From: Lineus longissimus
Lineage: Eukaryota > Nemertea > Pilidiophora > Heteronemertea > Lineidae
Direction of reading: 5' to 3'
NCBI RefSeq assembly: GCF_910592395.1
Contig: NC_088324.1
Location: 5,916,953-5,980,952, forward strand
DNA: 64,000 bases
The notes under the pieces are model-generated. The model worked only from the letters and a program-made list of their open reading frames with translations. It was not told the DNA's origin and did no database searches. Every line of letters begins with the position of its first letter. Position 1 is the stretch's first letter. A program made the translations under genes and the position numbers. Shown here piece after piece: positions 22,701-33,832 of this stretch.

Positions 22701-25554
22701 ATATATATCCCCAGATCCCGTCAGAAAAATGAGACATCGATCAGTCTTGGATGGGTCTGACAGAATAAACTAGTGCAATATCAAGATGAAATTATGTAAC
22801 TACGTAGACTGATACTCACGAGGTCTCGTTAAATTGAACGTGAAGATAGCCCTTCCAGCCGCATTGGTGACGTTTGCTTTGTAAAATCCATAGTCCTCTT
22901 CCTCAACTGAAGGAATAGTCAAAATCCACGTGGTGTCGCTCAACTTCGTTATGACGCACTTGACATTTGTCACTGTGTTGCCCTTCAATTTATACAGCTC
23001 GATTGAGGTTGGTAAAGGATAGACTAAGATAGCCAATGTAAAGTTGACGCTTCCACCGATCACTGCAAGCGTTTCCGCCTCATACACAACTGTTGGGTCC
23101 CACTTTGGTACATCTGCAGACAAGATAACATGCAATTATAAAAAATTATGTCAATCATATAACTACACTGAAATTTCACCCAACGTTAGTGAAAGACTCG
23201 GTATATATCAAGTACGGGCAAGGAATTAATATCGAGCTGTTGGTATTGTTTTTTTATCGATCCTTACGAGGTGGGAAATAAGGTAGGTCAAAACCGAGAT
23301 AGTGACCAATCAGTTTCTATTCTAAAGCACCGGTGCTAAACTGTAAATTGTGTTTTAATAGCTTTTTGTCCGCACTGATAGTTTTTAGCACCAAAGTTGA
23401 TACGGTGGCGATACAAAATCGCTGCAGTGAAAACGAGGCACAGTACTCGAAGAAAACGATGAAACATCACAAGCAGAGTATCCAATTTGTAAGACTGGGC
23501 CCGGTTGTTCAAAAGCACAAAAGTCACGTTATCCCTAACAGTTACGTTAAGTATCCTTAAGGACGTTATCTCTTTCATTTAGACCCATTAAAATTTTCAT
23601 GTTAAGACTTAACGTCTCCGTTAAAGCTAACAATACATTTGAACAACTCAGCCCTGGTCATGGCTTTAATAGTCAGTTATTTAAACGTCTTCGTAAGTTT
23701 TTTTAGTCTCAAGTTTTCTAGTTTCTAGTTTTCTGGCCGTGTTGCCGGTTTCACAACCAGAATTTGTTCGCTCTTTTGGTTGGTAAAATATACGAGGCTA
23801 GTCCTCAATTAAGTCAAATACATTGTATTACTTTTCAATTACATCTAGATCTCGGGTGTTTTTATATGGAAATTGATCCATCATTACTGTTGTTATCTGT
23901 CGAATAAGTTCAATCTAAGAAATTGTTTATATTACATGCAGCTGGAAAAACTCACAATAAACGATAAGAGTGTCCTCGGCCTCAACCTTCAGATTCTTCA
24001 CCTTGTCAACACCTTCACATTTGTATCTGCCGGCGGATTCCCTCTTTACCGGTTGCAGCCGCCATGTTGATGTATTCCCATACGATACCTGTACACCATC
24101 TTTGTACCAGGTGTAGGTCAGTGGACGGACGTCCGGTTGCCAGGCATCGCACGTTAGATTGTGGTCATGCCCAACGATTGGATTGTTAAAGCCGGTCAGG
24201 GTTGGGGGATCTTTCGGGGGCTCTGAAAATGAGAGAAATCGATTGGTATATTACGCAATGATCATATTGTGCCCCCATTATTTTTCAGTAATATCGACAT
24301 GCGTGGATATAACAATCTTGTCAGGAAGATGACCGTAACTCAAAAACGTTCGCAAAGAACAATTATGAAATATCAATAAACCGTTTTGACGTTCTTAGAA
24401 TGCGTCGTTGAAGTTTCTCTCAACTGCAGAATGTAGAAATTCACTATTTGTACATCATGTCCAATGTATCTGGTTATATAGTATCCGATTAAAATTGATA
24501 CTCGTATAGAGTTACTTACTTGCTATAGCTATTCTCACAGGCTTGCTGTAACAACCTCTTTCCCCGAAGTCATAACATGTCCAGTATCCTACATGTGCCG
24601 AGCTCACTTTTGTAATGTTAAGTGTGAAGAAATGATTGGTCGTCGATGTTGCACAAGTTGTTGATGGAGCAAACTTTATGTTGTCATTTTCTGCATGGTA
24701 ATATTCACATCTTGATCTGGTAACTGCAGCAATACCCTTCTCATTGGCGCCTGGGATGGTCAGTAACCACTGCACCTGACTTCCTGAAGGATTGAGGACT
24801 TTACAGCTCAGTTCTATGGGGTCTCCAATGGAAGGGTTTGTAGTTGTTGCACCGGTTACATATACTCCATCACCTATTAAACAGCACAATAAGATGGTGA
24901 ACTTATTTCTTTACTACACCACATGTCCATATCGACGCAGCATATTTGTAGCTACTTGGTAAGAGCTAAGCTGCAAATTGATAAAACTTCAAACAGGATT
25001 ACACGTGGACACCAGCAGATCAGAGCAAGCTGGCCAAAGATATAATTATCGGTACATGACTTAATTAATTACCGTTGCTGGGCACTATTTTGGCCTAAGA
25101 AAACATCAATATTATAATAACTGAATGTGAATTACGAAATTTAGTCAAGCTTCAGAATGTTATCTATTTTGTAGATATTGTACATCTTTTTATGAGATTG
25201 ACATATGTCATAATATACAACTGTGCTTGCAGTATGATTGAAATATATGTACTGTGTTTGGTTTGAAATGTATATGAAATGTTTTGGGCTGAATAGGAAT
25301 AATCTTATACTCACAATATAGCAGCAGATTTATCTTCCCAGTTTTCTTGACTCCGTTGACGACTGCATCACATTCCCACACACCGTCATGTTTAGCGCCA
25401 TCAGTAGTGAATGTATATGCTGCCCCGTAATACATGTATGTTCCTCCGCGGAATCTCCACGTGTAACTGGTAGCGCCCGGGTAGCTGCAGGTTACTGTGT
25501 GTCTGCTGTCCTTCAGGGCAGTTGGGAACCCGGTAAATGTGAATTGACCGCTGA
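16703..25554 (-). CDS. Ig-FN3 type I transmembrane adhesion protein, nine exons seen, 5' end uncertain
   Basis: Probable cell-surface recognition or adhesion protein. Exons in order: 25554-25315 Ig; 24873-24520 Ig (V-like, with extra cysteines); 24222-23956 Ig (C2, TCDAW...YTWYKDG...GRYKCEG); 23113-22820 Ig-like without the usual cysteine pair; 19167-18874 FN3; 18507-18388 transmembrane helix (AGAVVSVILFVVLMAVVIVV then RR); 17876-17784, 17332-17288 and 16755-16703 cytoplasmic tail. All inner junctions are phase 1 with GT-AG sites, so the modules join in frame (about 587 codons). The tail has EPVYVNQ, a YxN site of the Grb2-SH2 type, and QYESL, and ends NTKV, a possible class I PDZ ligand. The layout recalls nephrin/echinoid-type proteins but with fewer Ig domains. 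The start exon is not settled; candidates lie at 26.9-27.2 kb. Stop TAG is at 16705-16703. Confidence 0.82.
17432..17527 (-). CDS. Candidate cassette exon of the cytoplasmic tail
   Basis: A 96-bp open block lies between a TTTATTTGAG acceptor and an AAAG/GTAAAT donor. It is phase 1 at both ends, as are its neighbours 17876-17784 and 17332-17288. In that frame it reads a Pro/Ile-rich peptide (SAIPIPPEFGEPIDRPF) with no stop. Inclusion would add 32 residues to the tail without changing frame. The acceptor is only fair, so it may be optional or false. Confidence 0.45.
19184..19253. repeat. 70-bp direct repeat, copy A (next to FN3 exon)
   Basis: This is base-for-base identical to 22722-22791 in the same orientation (starts CAGAAAAATGAGACATCGAT). 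It lies 17 bp upstream (gene sense) of the FN3 exon start at 19167. Confidence 0.95.
19960..22425. mobile_element. Pogo/CENP-B-type DNA transposon in an intron
   Basis: Exact inverted ends CTGTAGTTTCATGAAAATAA (continuing through CACCACTTC, 29 bp) at 19962-19990 and 22395-22423 are flanked by TA on each side (19960-19961 and 22424-22425). The element is 2.5 kb and lies in the intron between the last Ig exon and the FN3 exon of the adhesion gene. It contains a broken transposase gene (20749-21799). The non-coding rest (19991-20748 and 21800-22394) shows short internal repeats but no other gene. Confidence 0.85.
20749..21799 (+). pseudogene. Pogo-like (CENP-B HTH plus DDE_1) transposase, broken
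   Basis: The N-terminal part (to 21090) has a Psq-type helix-turn-helix (MREFAAHYNIPWETFRRW) and the start of the CENP-B-like second helix-turn-helix. After a frameshift near 21060 the next piece (to 21383) carries the first catalytic Asp in FFFNMDKTFV. After another frameshift near 21370 the last piece reads GYTVTLCIAASG, then FLLIVNQYQVY where the family has Asp in place of the Asn, and GCTSLVQPLDV at the third acidic site. A stop follows soon after, so the C-terminus is short. Two frameshifts and loss of the second catalytic Asp make it inactive. No clear ATG precedes the first piece. Confidence 0.87.
22722..22791. repeat. 70-bp direct repeat, copy A' (next to Ig exon)
   Basis: Identical to 19184-19253. 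It lies just downstream (gene sense) of the Ig exon that ends at 22820. A second, diverged pair (GATAGTCCAT...GAATTGGGTTT) is found at about 19890-19955 and 22612-22676, inside the first pair. Confidence 0.95.
23497..23654. repeat. MITE, GGGCCCGGTTGTTCAAAAGC family
   Basis: Ends GGGCCCGGTTGTTCAAAAGC and TTTGAACAACTCAGCCC bound 158 bp with internal ACGTTA/TAACGT pairs. It is clearly homologous to the element at 63660-63804 and shares end sequence with 13716-13976 and 57817-57942. It lies in an intron of the adhesion gene. Confidence 0.85.
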
Positions 25555-25729
25555 CTGAAACGAAAGTAAGATATCGTCATGTAGTCAGGTTATTATCATT
25601 AATATTCAGACAAAAACCGTAACAATGTACCACAATGATAATGACAAGAATGGTTTCTCGCCCAAACATTTTAATGAAATGGAGGCGGTGCGGGTGTTTT
25701 ATTTCTGTTTTGTTATGTTTAAACAAATC

Positions 25730-26050
25730 AGCTGTGAATGTATATGCAGCCCCGTTTTATGTTTCTCCTCGGAATCTCCACGTGTAACTGGTAGCGCCCG
25801 GGTAGCTGCAGGTTAATGTGTGTCTGCTGTCCTTTTGGGCATTTGGGAACCCAGTAAATGTGAATTGACCGCTGCCTGATCATGAAACGAGACATGGCGA
25901 AAGTAAGACATCGCCATGAAGATGGTTACTGTCGGTAAGCTTTGGAGGAAGACCGTAACAATGTACCGCCAATCGGAAATGATATTGGCAAGACATGTTT
26001 CTCGTGCAAACCCTTTAATGAAATGGTGGCGGTGGGGGACTTATTTCGAT
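25730..26050. repeat. Tandem duplicate of the first Ig exon's 5' half and upstream flank
   Basis: The block repeats about 25400-25715 in the same orientation. It includes the first half of the Ig exon (the CTGCAGGTTA...GTGTGTCTGCTGTCC stretch), its upstream side and a shared GACCGTAACAATGTACC stretch further on. The second copy has base changes, no 3' half of the exon and no donor, so it is a dead partial exon. It lies upstream in gene sense. Confidence 0.85.
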
Positions 26051-26618
26051 TTTCAATGAGGGCCAGACGTTAGAGTCAACACACTTTAAACGGGAAAATA
26101 CGTCCGCATCACGAAGAAACAGAAAAACTGAAACACATTAACCGAACTCCTGAGGCAATGCCCGTCTCCATACACCAATCTGTGGCAGTTGATGCTGCTG
26201 CCACGAGCTCGACGAGACGTTTTGATGAACCAGCCCATAATTACAGTCCATTCCTAAATGTTCGTGGTCGGAGCGCGAATGATATTTCTTTGACGGCTGC
26301 ATGATGTTCTTATTGTTTTTTTCTTTACGATCAAACCTGATTTTTGAGGTGGAGAAAACAACACGCAGCATAATAAGGTGGTGGTGGTGGGGGACCACAA
26401 GCAGTACTGTCCACTGGCCATCACATGCGTTTCCTTGACCCCCCCCCCGCCCAAAAAAAGAAAATAAGGATTAAAAGATCAAAGAGGTGGTGTAGTTTTT
26501 CCAATTCATCGAATATCCAAATACGTGTGCATGCAATTAATTGACTGAGACAGCTCTTCTTAAATAAGCGTAGCACTGTGTCTGAGTGTTAGTGGCCCTG
26601 GTGTTAACGTTGTATACG
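26051..26618. other. Intergenic or 5' intron of the adhesion gene
   Basis: No gene seen. It contains a GGTGGTGGTGG run near 26382 and a C run near 26441. ORFs here are short and overlap on both strands. Confidence 0.5.
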
Positions 26619-26926
26619 TTTGACTGAATCGACCCCATGCTGTACCTGCACAAACGAAGATTGCTACAATTGCTAGAGAGCACCTGGATCCTGTATTTGA
26701 CTGAATCGACCCCATGCTGTACCTGCACAAACGAAGATCGCTACAATTGCTAGAGAGCACCTGGTTCCTGTATTTGACTGAATCGACCCCATGCTGTACC
26801 TGCACAAACGAAGATCGCTACAATTGCTAGAGAGCACCTGGTTCCTGTATTTGACTGAATCGACCCCATGCTGTACCTGCACAAACGAAGATCGCTACAA
26901 TTGCTAGAGAGCACCTGGTTCCTGTA
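26619..26926 (-). repeat. 77-bp minisatellite, four copies, with splice-like unit
   Basis: Units start at 26619, 26696, 26773 and 26850, differing by few bases. On the minus strand each unit has an acceptor-like AATACAG, then 45 bases, then a donor-like GTGCAG/GTACAG. The first unit in gene sense has a better acceptor (TTCTTTCTACAG, exon start about 26924). The 45-base block is phase 1 at both ends in the reading TRCSLAIVAIFVCA, a hydrophobic stretch like the core of a signal peptide. If spliced this would feed directly into the first Ig exon, which is also phase 1. An upstream ATG with hydrophobic codons (MSAFLLLCCLLCSS, about 27115) is an alternative start. Confidence 0.8.
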
Positions 26927-28301
26927 GAAAGAATCAACATATTGTGAGAAATAAATCCTCAGCAGACAATAATGCTGGTTGTTATTTTCCTCCCCGAGCG
27001 AAAAAATGTCCTCCTCAAACGTCCAGCCGATTGGCGTGAACCAGAACTTCCTGGCCTGGTTCGGCTGTATAGAAGAACATAGAAGGCAACAGAGCAGCAG
27101 GAAGGCTGACATACATATGACATACTTATGGTACACCATAATACCTCGTATTGTATTTTCAAATAAATATTGACAGTTGAACATGACTGGTGAAGTAGGT
27201 CATTAAACAAACTAAAAAATGTTGCGGCTTTTCATTGATCAAATTTGACTTTCAATTAATCTGCATTAATCGATTATCGCGCAACTCTACCTAACCTCGC
27301 GCGGGAGATGAAATGTGCGCGCGGGTAATAAACTGCCAAACTCTACGCATTTTTAGGTTCGTAGCGTCCAAGTGACGCATTATAGTGCACTTTGGATGGA
27401 TGTAATGTGATTCGCCACCTTCGATACCACCAGATCCTGCACACGGTCAAACATTGGCAAAAGCAATTCCCACTGAAACGTCTGTTGAATGTCAACGTCT
27501 TGTTGAACAAAAATCATCTGAAAGAACTACGCTGTGAAAGTCAGAAGGATACTATTTCTAACTGTTATAAATAAAATGGCCAGGGCCATTGTGCTCACCT
27601 GTCGATATGAAAGGGAGAGTTTGAGGAAGAACTTGTCATTGTTAGGGGTTAATCATGCTGCTTGTCGCCAAAGTTGGCGGCTAGTGTGCTGCGGGCTTAA
27701 GATCATCAATTTAGTCAACTCATACTCCCGGTCAAGCATAGGCCCTACCCATTAGCAGATAGCGAAAATATCCATGGCATGGCATAGGTGAAAATTAGGT
27801 TGTGGGGCCTTATTACTTATTATAAAAGATTTGCTTACAATCACAAGATTACCTATGAATATTACATTCAAATAGCTTGGATGACCGTTAGCAATATCAT
27901 ATTGTTGACCAGTTGACATCGTGTGTTAATTTATTTACCCTTGGAGCATACATACTGTATGATACTCCCAAGATTTACCCGTTCACTGCACGCTCAGTGC
28001 ATGCGTCTCCCGCATGCATTTGTTGTATAGTCCTGTTACATTTATTTATACAGCGGAGAACGCAGAACGGAGCATGGAAAAACCATCACTCACAAAAATG
28101 GTTGTTTGAGCACTCGTGACACGTTTACAAAAGTTAAAGCAACTATTTTCAGTGGATGTTTACCCAATGAGTATCGTCTGGGCCATTATAAGCCGTTAAC
28201 ATGAGTTTAAAAGCGCATAGTGTAACGAAAGGTTCCGGCTTGACGCTAATCTCCGATGACGGCATCCGCCATTTTGAGTTGACGTATTCTCGAAACTTCG
28301 C
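26927..28301. other. Possible 5' region of the adhesion gene; otherwise no gene
   Basis: The minus strand at 27142-27040 holds an ATG and a signal-peptide-like run (AFLLLCCLLCSS), but no good donor follows, and the same bases can be read as a polypyrimidine tract plus acceptor (TTCTTCTATACAG at about 27065). I cannot decide between the two. The remainder to 28.3 kb shows no gene. Confidence 0.4.
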
Positions 28302-28484
28302 ATTACAGCCAGATCCCGTTAGCGAAGGTTAAAAAGCGAACCTCAGGTTGCAAAGGCAAATGCATTGAGGCCGTGAGGTTGGAGTTTCTCTTTGAATTGC
28401 CCGATGATGTTGTTATTAGGGTAATCAGGCATGATCAGAGATTGGCGCAATCTAGCCTAATCTCCTATGGCATGTCTGGCTGAC
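28302..28484 (+). repeat. Duplicated open block, copy 1
   Basis: About 180 bp, paired with 28811-28976 in the same orientation. Both copies begin ATTACAGCC, which is acceptor-like, and share a reading frame without stops for about 40 codons (core SGCKGKCI, then LPDDV). The family is unknown. It may be an exon pair or a transposon piece. Confidence 0.6.
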
Positions 28485-28810
28485 CTACCACAGCAGGTGT
28501 TACGGAATTTGTTATCGTTACTCCTGCCTGTAAGTGGCACATCATCTGACAAAATCAGAGTGTACTCAATGTAGGCCTAATGGCAATGCTTCAGATGAAG
28601 ACCTGATCGGTCCTGTCGGATGCTTGTTTCTATATTGCAATACTGTAGTTGATCAAAATATGGTGTTAATTCTTGTTTAACCCCCTGTGTGTCTGCATTG
28701 GTGCAGGATGCATAACTGCTTTTTCGGACTGTTTGTTTATAGTAGGCCTATGTGAAAAAAACATTTCTTTTTTTTCATAGTTTTTTTAATGAGACTGGTT
28801 TAAACATGTC
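28485..28810. other. Spacer between two duplicated blocks, no gene
   Basis: No feature seen apart from a T run at 28767-28776. Confidence 0.5.
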
Positions 28811-28976
28811 ATTACAGCCGTTAGGAGAGGTCAAAAAGCGAGCCTCAGGTTGCAAAGGCAAATGCATTGATGCCTTGAGGTTCACTTTTCTCTCTGAGTT
28901 GCCCGATGATGTTGGTATTGGGGTAATCAGGTGTAATCACAGATAGTCTAATCGCCTCTGGCATATCTGGCTGACT
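28811..28976 (+). repeat. Duplicated open block, copy 2
   Basis: Homologous to 28302-28484. The shared frame stays open (KKRASGCKGKCIDALRF) and runs to an ATCAG/GTGTAAT that could act as a donor. Differences between copies include both silent and replacement changes plus one short in-frame gap. A faint similarity (CCCGTTAGCG with TPLAK-type reading) also occurs on the minus strand near 30470. Confidence 0.6.
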
Positions 28977-31089
28977 GCAAGCAGCACGTGTTATCTATAT
29001 ATAAGCTGACAAGATGTTGAGTTTAGTAATGGTCAACGGTGTAACTTTTATGTGTTTGCTTTGTGGTTATGTTGGCTGAACTTTTGAAACGACTTTTAAC
29101 CCCTCAGGACCATTCTCCTTAATGTCAAGCCATGCTGCTGCGTAAAATGTAGTGTTGTTAAAGGGAATATCTAGTAGCAGCGATAATAAACGAGATTTAA
29201 ATTTTTGGTTTTTGCGGGCTACTTTAAAAACAAAAATTAACTTAGTCACAGCATTTTCTTCTTCTATATGTGTGTATGTGAGGGGGCGTCTACACTTAGC
29301 TTTAATGTTTTGACATTGCTCAGGTTCCGGACACTTGCGTATGGGCGGAGGCTACGGAAACAGTACCCCTGGAAGTTTATGGCTTTCAGGGGGGTTAGAG
29401 ATAAAGATATATACATGTAAAATAATCATTTGTTCCCTGGACATTCAACTTTTGGAACGTCAGTTCCCGTCAGAAATTTTAGGGAAATCCCAAGGGTGTC
29501 TATAACAGTTCATGCCTTTGCGTCACCATTATATCCGGCTCCACAAACCCATGACAGATTCCATGCTATATTCCTGTTCAATTTCAGTTTCAAGCACACT
29601 GTGACGAAGCGTTTGCCATACAATATTCAAATATTCCAGTACATTTATCCTGTGATAGAGTGGTCTAGTCTATAAAAGAGCCAATATTACAGCCTTGCCT
29701 CTATCTCGACCTAACTTGAAAATAGTACACATCCCTACGGCCTATATAATGTATGCTATTGTGTGGCCTTACTTACTGACACAGACTCCTTGTAGCCAGG
29801 TCAGAGCTATCCGTCCAATTTCAACTTAAGCTAAAAAAATTGCAATGCATCAGGTGTGGATAGATCATGTGATGTCCAGTTTAGCATGAAGCATGCTGTT
29901 TCATCTGTTCTGTTAACACACAGAAAGTGGGTAGAAGGCCAGGGGCAGGGGTAGACGGGAGTGAGAACTCTGGCCTTATGATGGTCATCCTCGGTCATCT
30001 TGAAGTCACTATCACTATCAGGTTTTCAGTTCTTTCATGACAGACTCCTTCATGAATATGATGATGAATACTTGTTTCATCATCTCTGCCTCAGCTTCCA
30101 ATATTTCATGGACATCAGATAGAAACCAATGCAGAAGCATACACTGCTTCTCCGCATCAAAGTCATTGAAGATATACAGCAACTGTTCCTTGACCAATCC
30201 ATGACTCATCATTATATAACATTATATAACAATTCATGGCAGGAATTCAGCAACACATTGAGTGCATTCGATCTAATCCACTAATCCACATACCCATATT
30301 GCACCAAGTGTAATGAACCCAGTAAGACAGGTAAACCTAACACAGCAGGTGGTGTCTGTAGTGCAATAGCAGATGTCAAGGAGGAAGGCCTTGGAGTGCA
30401 ATCAATCAGCTTATCTGATCTATTATAAACATCCAGCTGAGAGGCATTCCTCCTATTTTGCTCATATTTCGCTAACGGGGTCTGGCTGTCATGGGGATCG
30501 TCAAATGGAATGGACATCACATAATTTCTGACACACACTGCTATAATTCATCATTTTATTGTTCTTTAGCAGTATTATTACGCCACCCGTATTGGCAGGG
30601 CAGCTTGAACACAACTGCGCTTTGCATTGACCAATATTCCCCATTCCAAACCGAAGGACAATCCGACAAGTTTGTCATTTTACCTTCCAATCATAGTCAA
30701 AACTTTCAGCAATGAGAACAAACTAATAATTTTAAAACAATCACCATTATGTAATCAACACATACCACTTGGTCTGAGGAGCGGATGATCGACTTATACC
30801 ATTGATTGAAGGTGATTTAATTCCTTGTTCGTCTCGCTTCAAACTTATAAAATGGCTGTCGTCCATACTTGTAGTATGCAACTCCAGCGGTGCAGAACAA
30901 CACTGCGCATCTGGGATACCGACGGATTGCCTCGAACCTCGAAATTCAAAACTGCTGGCAATATGCCAACTAACATTTTTGCCCAATACCGCCAACTAGT
31001 GATGTGAAACGTTACTAATCTATTTGATATCGAAACCTCTATATCATGCATACCTCTAAAACCTCAATCTGCTGGAATTAAGCAAGTGG
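28977..31089. other. No recognised gene
   Basis: Minus-strand frames at 30538-30281 and plus-strand frames at 30747-31000 are open for 60-85 codons, with no domain I recognise. AT-rich elsewhere. Confidence 0.5.
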
Positions 31090-31620
31090 GCTTTTTTAAC
31101 CTTGACCTACTTATAACTGAACAGTAGGTCACACTGACCTAAATCTGTGTCAGCATGTAGAGATGCATAATAGGTGTCTACATATTAAATTTAGAGAGTC
31201 TATGACCAAAAGGGAAAGAAACGTGCCACCATCAAAGAATTTTTAGAGTTCGACCTCTGTGACCTTGAAATGAAAGTCAAATCAAAAACCCGTGTGATAT
31301 GTAATGTACCTTTATTAGATACACCCACCATAAAATTTGCATCGCTCTAGCTTTAACCATAAGCTTCAAAATGACAAAAATAGGTTTTCAAAGACCGCCC
31401 CCCTATATGGCAGACCAGTCAAATTGCGCTGATTTTCTTTCTGAAGGAAGGTCTTGCCAAGGGGTACCCACACACCAAGTATGAACTTTCTGGGTCAAAC
31501 GGTTAAGAAACGTGCCACTATTTTGTCAAAAGTTAACGACGGACGACGACGACGACGGACGACGACGAACGCCAGACGCCGCAGTATCGTATAAGCTCAC
31601 CTGACAGTTGAGCTAAAAAT
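31090..31620 (+). repeat. Dispersed-repeat-like segment with GAC microsatellite and hairpin tail
   Basis: The stretch contains ACCTTGACCTAC, AACGTGCCACCATC, a GACGACGAC microsatellite (31540-31570) and a terminal short hairpin AGCTCACCTGACAGTTGAGCT followed by AAAAAT. Tails of the type AGGTGAGCTAAAAA are frequent dispersed repeats in marine invertebrate genomes, from memory. I see only one copy here, so family identity is not proven. Confidence 0.5.
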
Positions 31621-33128
31621 GCAGGGTCGCAGCGGCTTTTCCTTACTCTAATGTGGCTCAAAATGAAACCAGAGGCATTGGCACTCATAGAAATAGGCCA
31701 AACCCTGTCCCGCTGTTTAAACGTATCTTAACGTGTGACTCTTAAACGGAGGGCGACTCGTTCCCTCGTAAAATCACCGAAGCTTCCACGGTACATGGAA
31801 ATTAAGATCGTGACGTCAAAGTAAATAGTATTTCTGACAAAATAGGCACATTCATATTCAATCCATGGAAAATATCCACGCCTGTATAATCGTCTGGTGG
31901 TGGGGGGGGGGGGGGGGGCGTCCCCATTAGCTAGTGAGACCTCAGAAGCATGCCTGGCGACCAGATGGAAGCAATCATTCGAATACTGGTTCTTGTTCTG
32001 GTTGATACTGTGACGAGGTCTCCATATGACTTTCTGCAAAGGAATTTTCGGCCAAGGAAGCGACTCATGATTCTCACTTGGCGAAATGTGTTCTTCCCCT
32101 GACACAGACACAGGATGCACGCTTTGAGTCTATTTCAAAGAGCTGTGAAAAATTTTCAGTTTTACTATTCGTACCTGCATTGTCATAATCTACGCGTGAT
32201 CAGCATCTCCTTGAGATTGGTGGTGGTTAGGTTACACAAACATCAACTTGTCAATATACGGTTTATTACTAAAACACAACGACCTATGTACAGTAATAAA
32301 TACACATATCAAGTGATCACAATTTGTACCGTCGACACCACCTCAGTTTTCAGAGAATTCAGCTCTGAACGAAAAATATATTATAAATATTGGTGAGAGG
32401 TTGTGTACAAACAAAACCAACATTCAATACGCCTGCTTTTGTTAAACGAGTTGAGGAAACAGAAAAACAGATGTAATGATAAGGAACATACATGTATATT
32501 ACAAAATAGTGGGTTTAAATCTGAAATTGTTTTCAAAGGAGTAACACATTTTTGAAAAAGGAACTATTCGACGTCCACATAGTGCTGAACAAATTCTCTG
32601 AAAACGGAGATAGCCCAGCAGTCTACCATGCATGGATATCAATACGGCCTACCACTAACTTATCCTTGGAGATATGTTTGGCGCTTTGGAAAAATGCAAA
32701 TCGTCAACATATGCGACAGAAAAATTATTTGTATTAGTTTATCAATAAAACGGAATTGCGTTTGAAGAACATCAGCCAGAGGTCAAACATATGTATGAAT
32801 CAGCACCACCTACATTGTCAGAGCATAATTGTATTCATTTATATCGGGTGGTCAATAAAACACGCATCGTTCTTGAACACTTGGAATCCAATGACCTCTT
32901 CATACGACTGCAAATCGATGGATAAAGTTTTGGATCGTCGATTTGAAAAGTGTTATTTCATTATGTATGCCATGTATGTCGAAGACGTCACCGGAGCAGT
33001 TACGAAAATCAGTCAGAATCGGACTCAAAAAGGTATTCCCCTCCCTACTTCTACAAATGGAACTGCCTTTCTTCTCATTTACTACGCATAGAAACTATAT
33101 AAGATTAAACAGTAGATATGTCTCCTTA
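31621..33128. other. No gene; G run and AT-rich DNA
   Basis: A run of G at about 31903-31918. No coding domain seen. Several short ORFs in both strands look random. Confidence 0.5.
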
Positions 33129-33798
33129 GGGAGTTTTTCCCGAATGTACGTACCCCGTTAACAGGACGTAACATCTATTTTGAAATGCGTTTCCAATGCG
33201 ATTGCATGAGGACAACCCGTTTCTGTCGTATATCACTGGAAACGCCTGATTCGTCATTTTCTGCAGGATGTTAAATCCAGTGTTTTATTTCTTTAAATAA
33301 ATCATAAGCGCCACATTGGCTCCTAGCTCTCCTCATCATCCCAAATGATAATATTGCCAATTGGGCCGTAGTGTCACGGAAAAAAGCAAAAATTGTACAT
33401 TTCTTCCTGGATAAATTTTCCCGTGAAAGACAGTTGTTTAATTACCCTACACAAAAATTAAAAAAGTCGAGGGTCAACCATTGAATGTTTGAGATGATTT
33501 GAATTTTTTCACAAATCAGCAAAAAACGCACAAACTGGCATTGGACGACATATCAAAACAGGCCCGACGCACATCCGAAGTTCAGTGTACACATACTTCG
33601 GCAACAGCAGTAAAATGCAGTGTTTCTTGTAAGCAGCCTTTTGAGCAGCGCTCTAGGTTTCAGAAACCCCAAATAACATGTTTTTGCCAAAACAACTGCT
33701 AAATCAACACTGGCATACCCTAATGACCAAGAAATCAATGATTTATTAGGAAATACGGTTGATCAAGGGGTTGGCCGCGCATGAATATAAAAAATCCC
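33129..33798. repeat. Putative DNA transposon with GGGAGTTTTTCCC end
   Basis: TA plus GGGAGTTTTTCCC at 33127-33141, and AAAAAATCCC plus TA at 33789-33800. The ends match weakly. The first 135 bp are clearly homologous, in inverted orientation, to 44900-45035. It stops about 30 bp from the end of the SRCR-ZP coding region. Confidence 0.55.
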
Positions 33799-33825
33799 TA
33801 ATGAGACCATAGCTAACATATTTTT

Positions 33826-33831
33826 TTTATT
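33826..33831 (-). terminator. AATAAA polyadenylation signal just after the stop
   Basis: AATAAA (minus strand, 33831-33826) begins one base after the TAA stop at 33835-33833. If used, cleavage would fall inside or at the edge of the repeat that starts 30 bp beyond. It may also be chance in an A-rich run. Confidence 0.45.
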
Positions 33832-33832
33832 G

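Noticed and set aside
26619-26926. Regular repeats that could be taken for a CRISPR array
   Set aside because: The 77-bp units abut with no unique spacers, and the window is plainly eukaryotic. It is a minisatellite.
26537-27184. Long minus-strand ORFs of 60-144 codons
   Set aside because: They run through the minisatellite in several frames because the unit lacks stops; the ORF repeats are a by-product of the array.
33129-33798. Reading 33129-45035 as one giant transposon
   Set aside because: A closer TA-flanked weak second end exists at 33798 and no transposase lies inside, so a short MITE is the simpler view; kept only as a finding to test.
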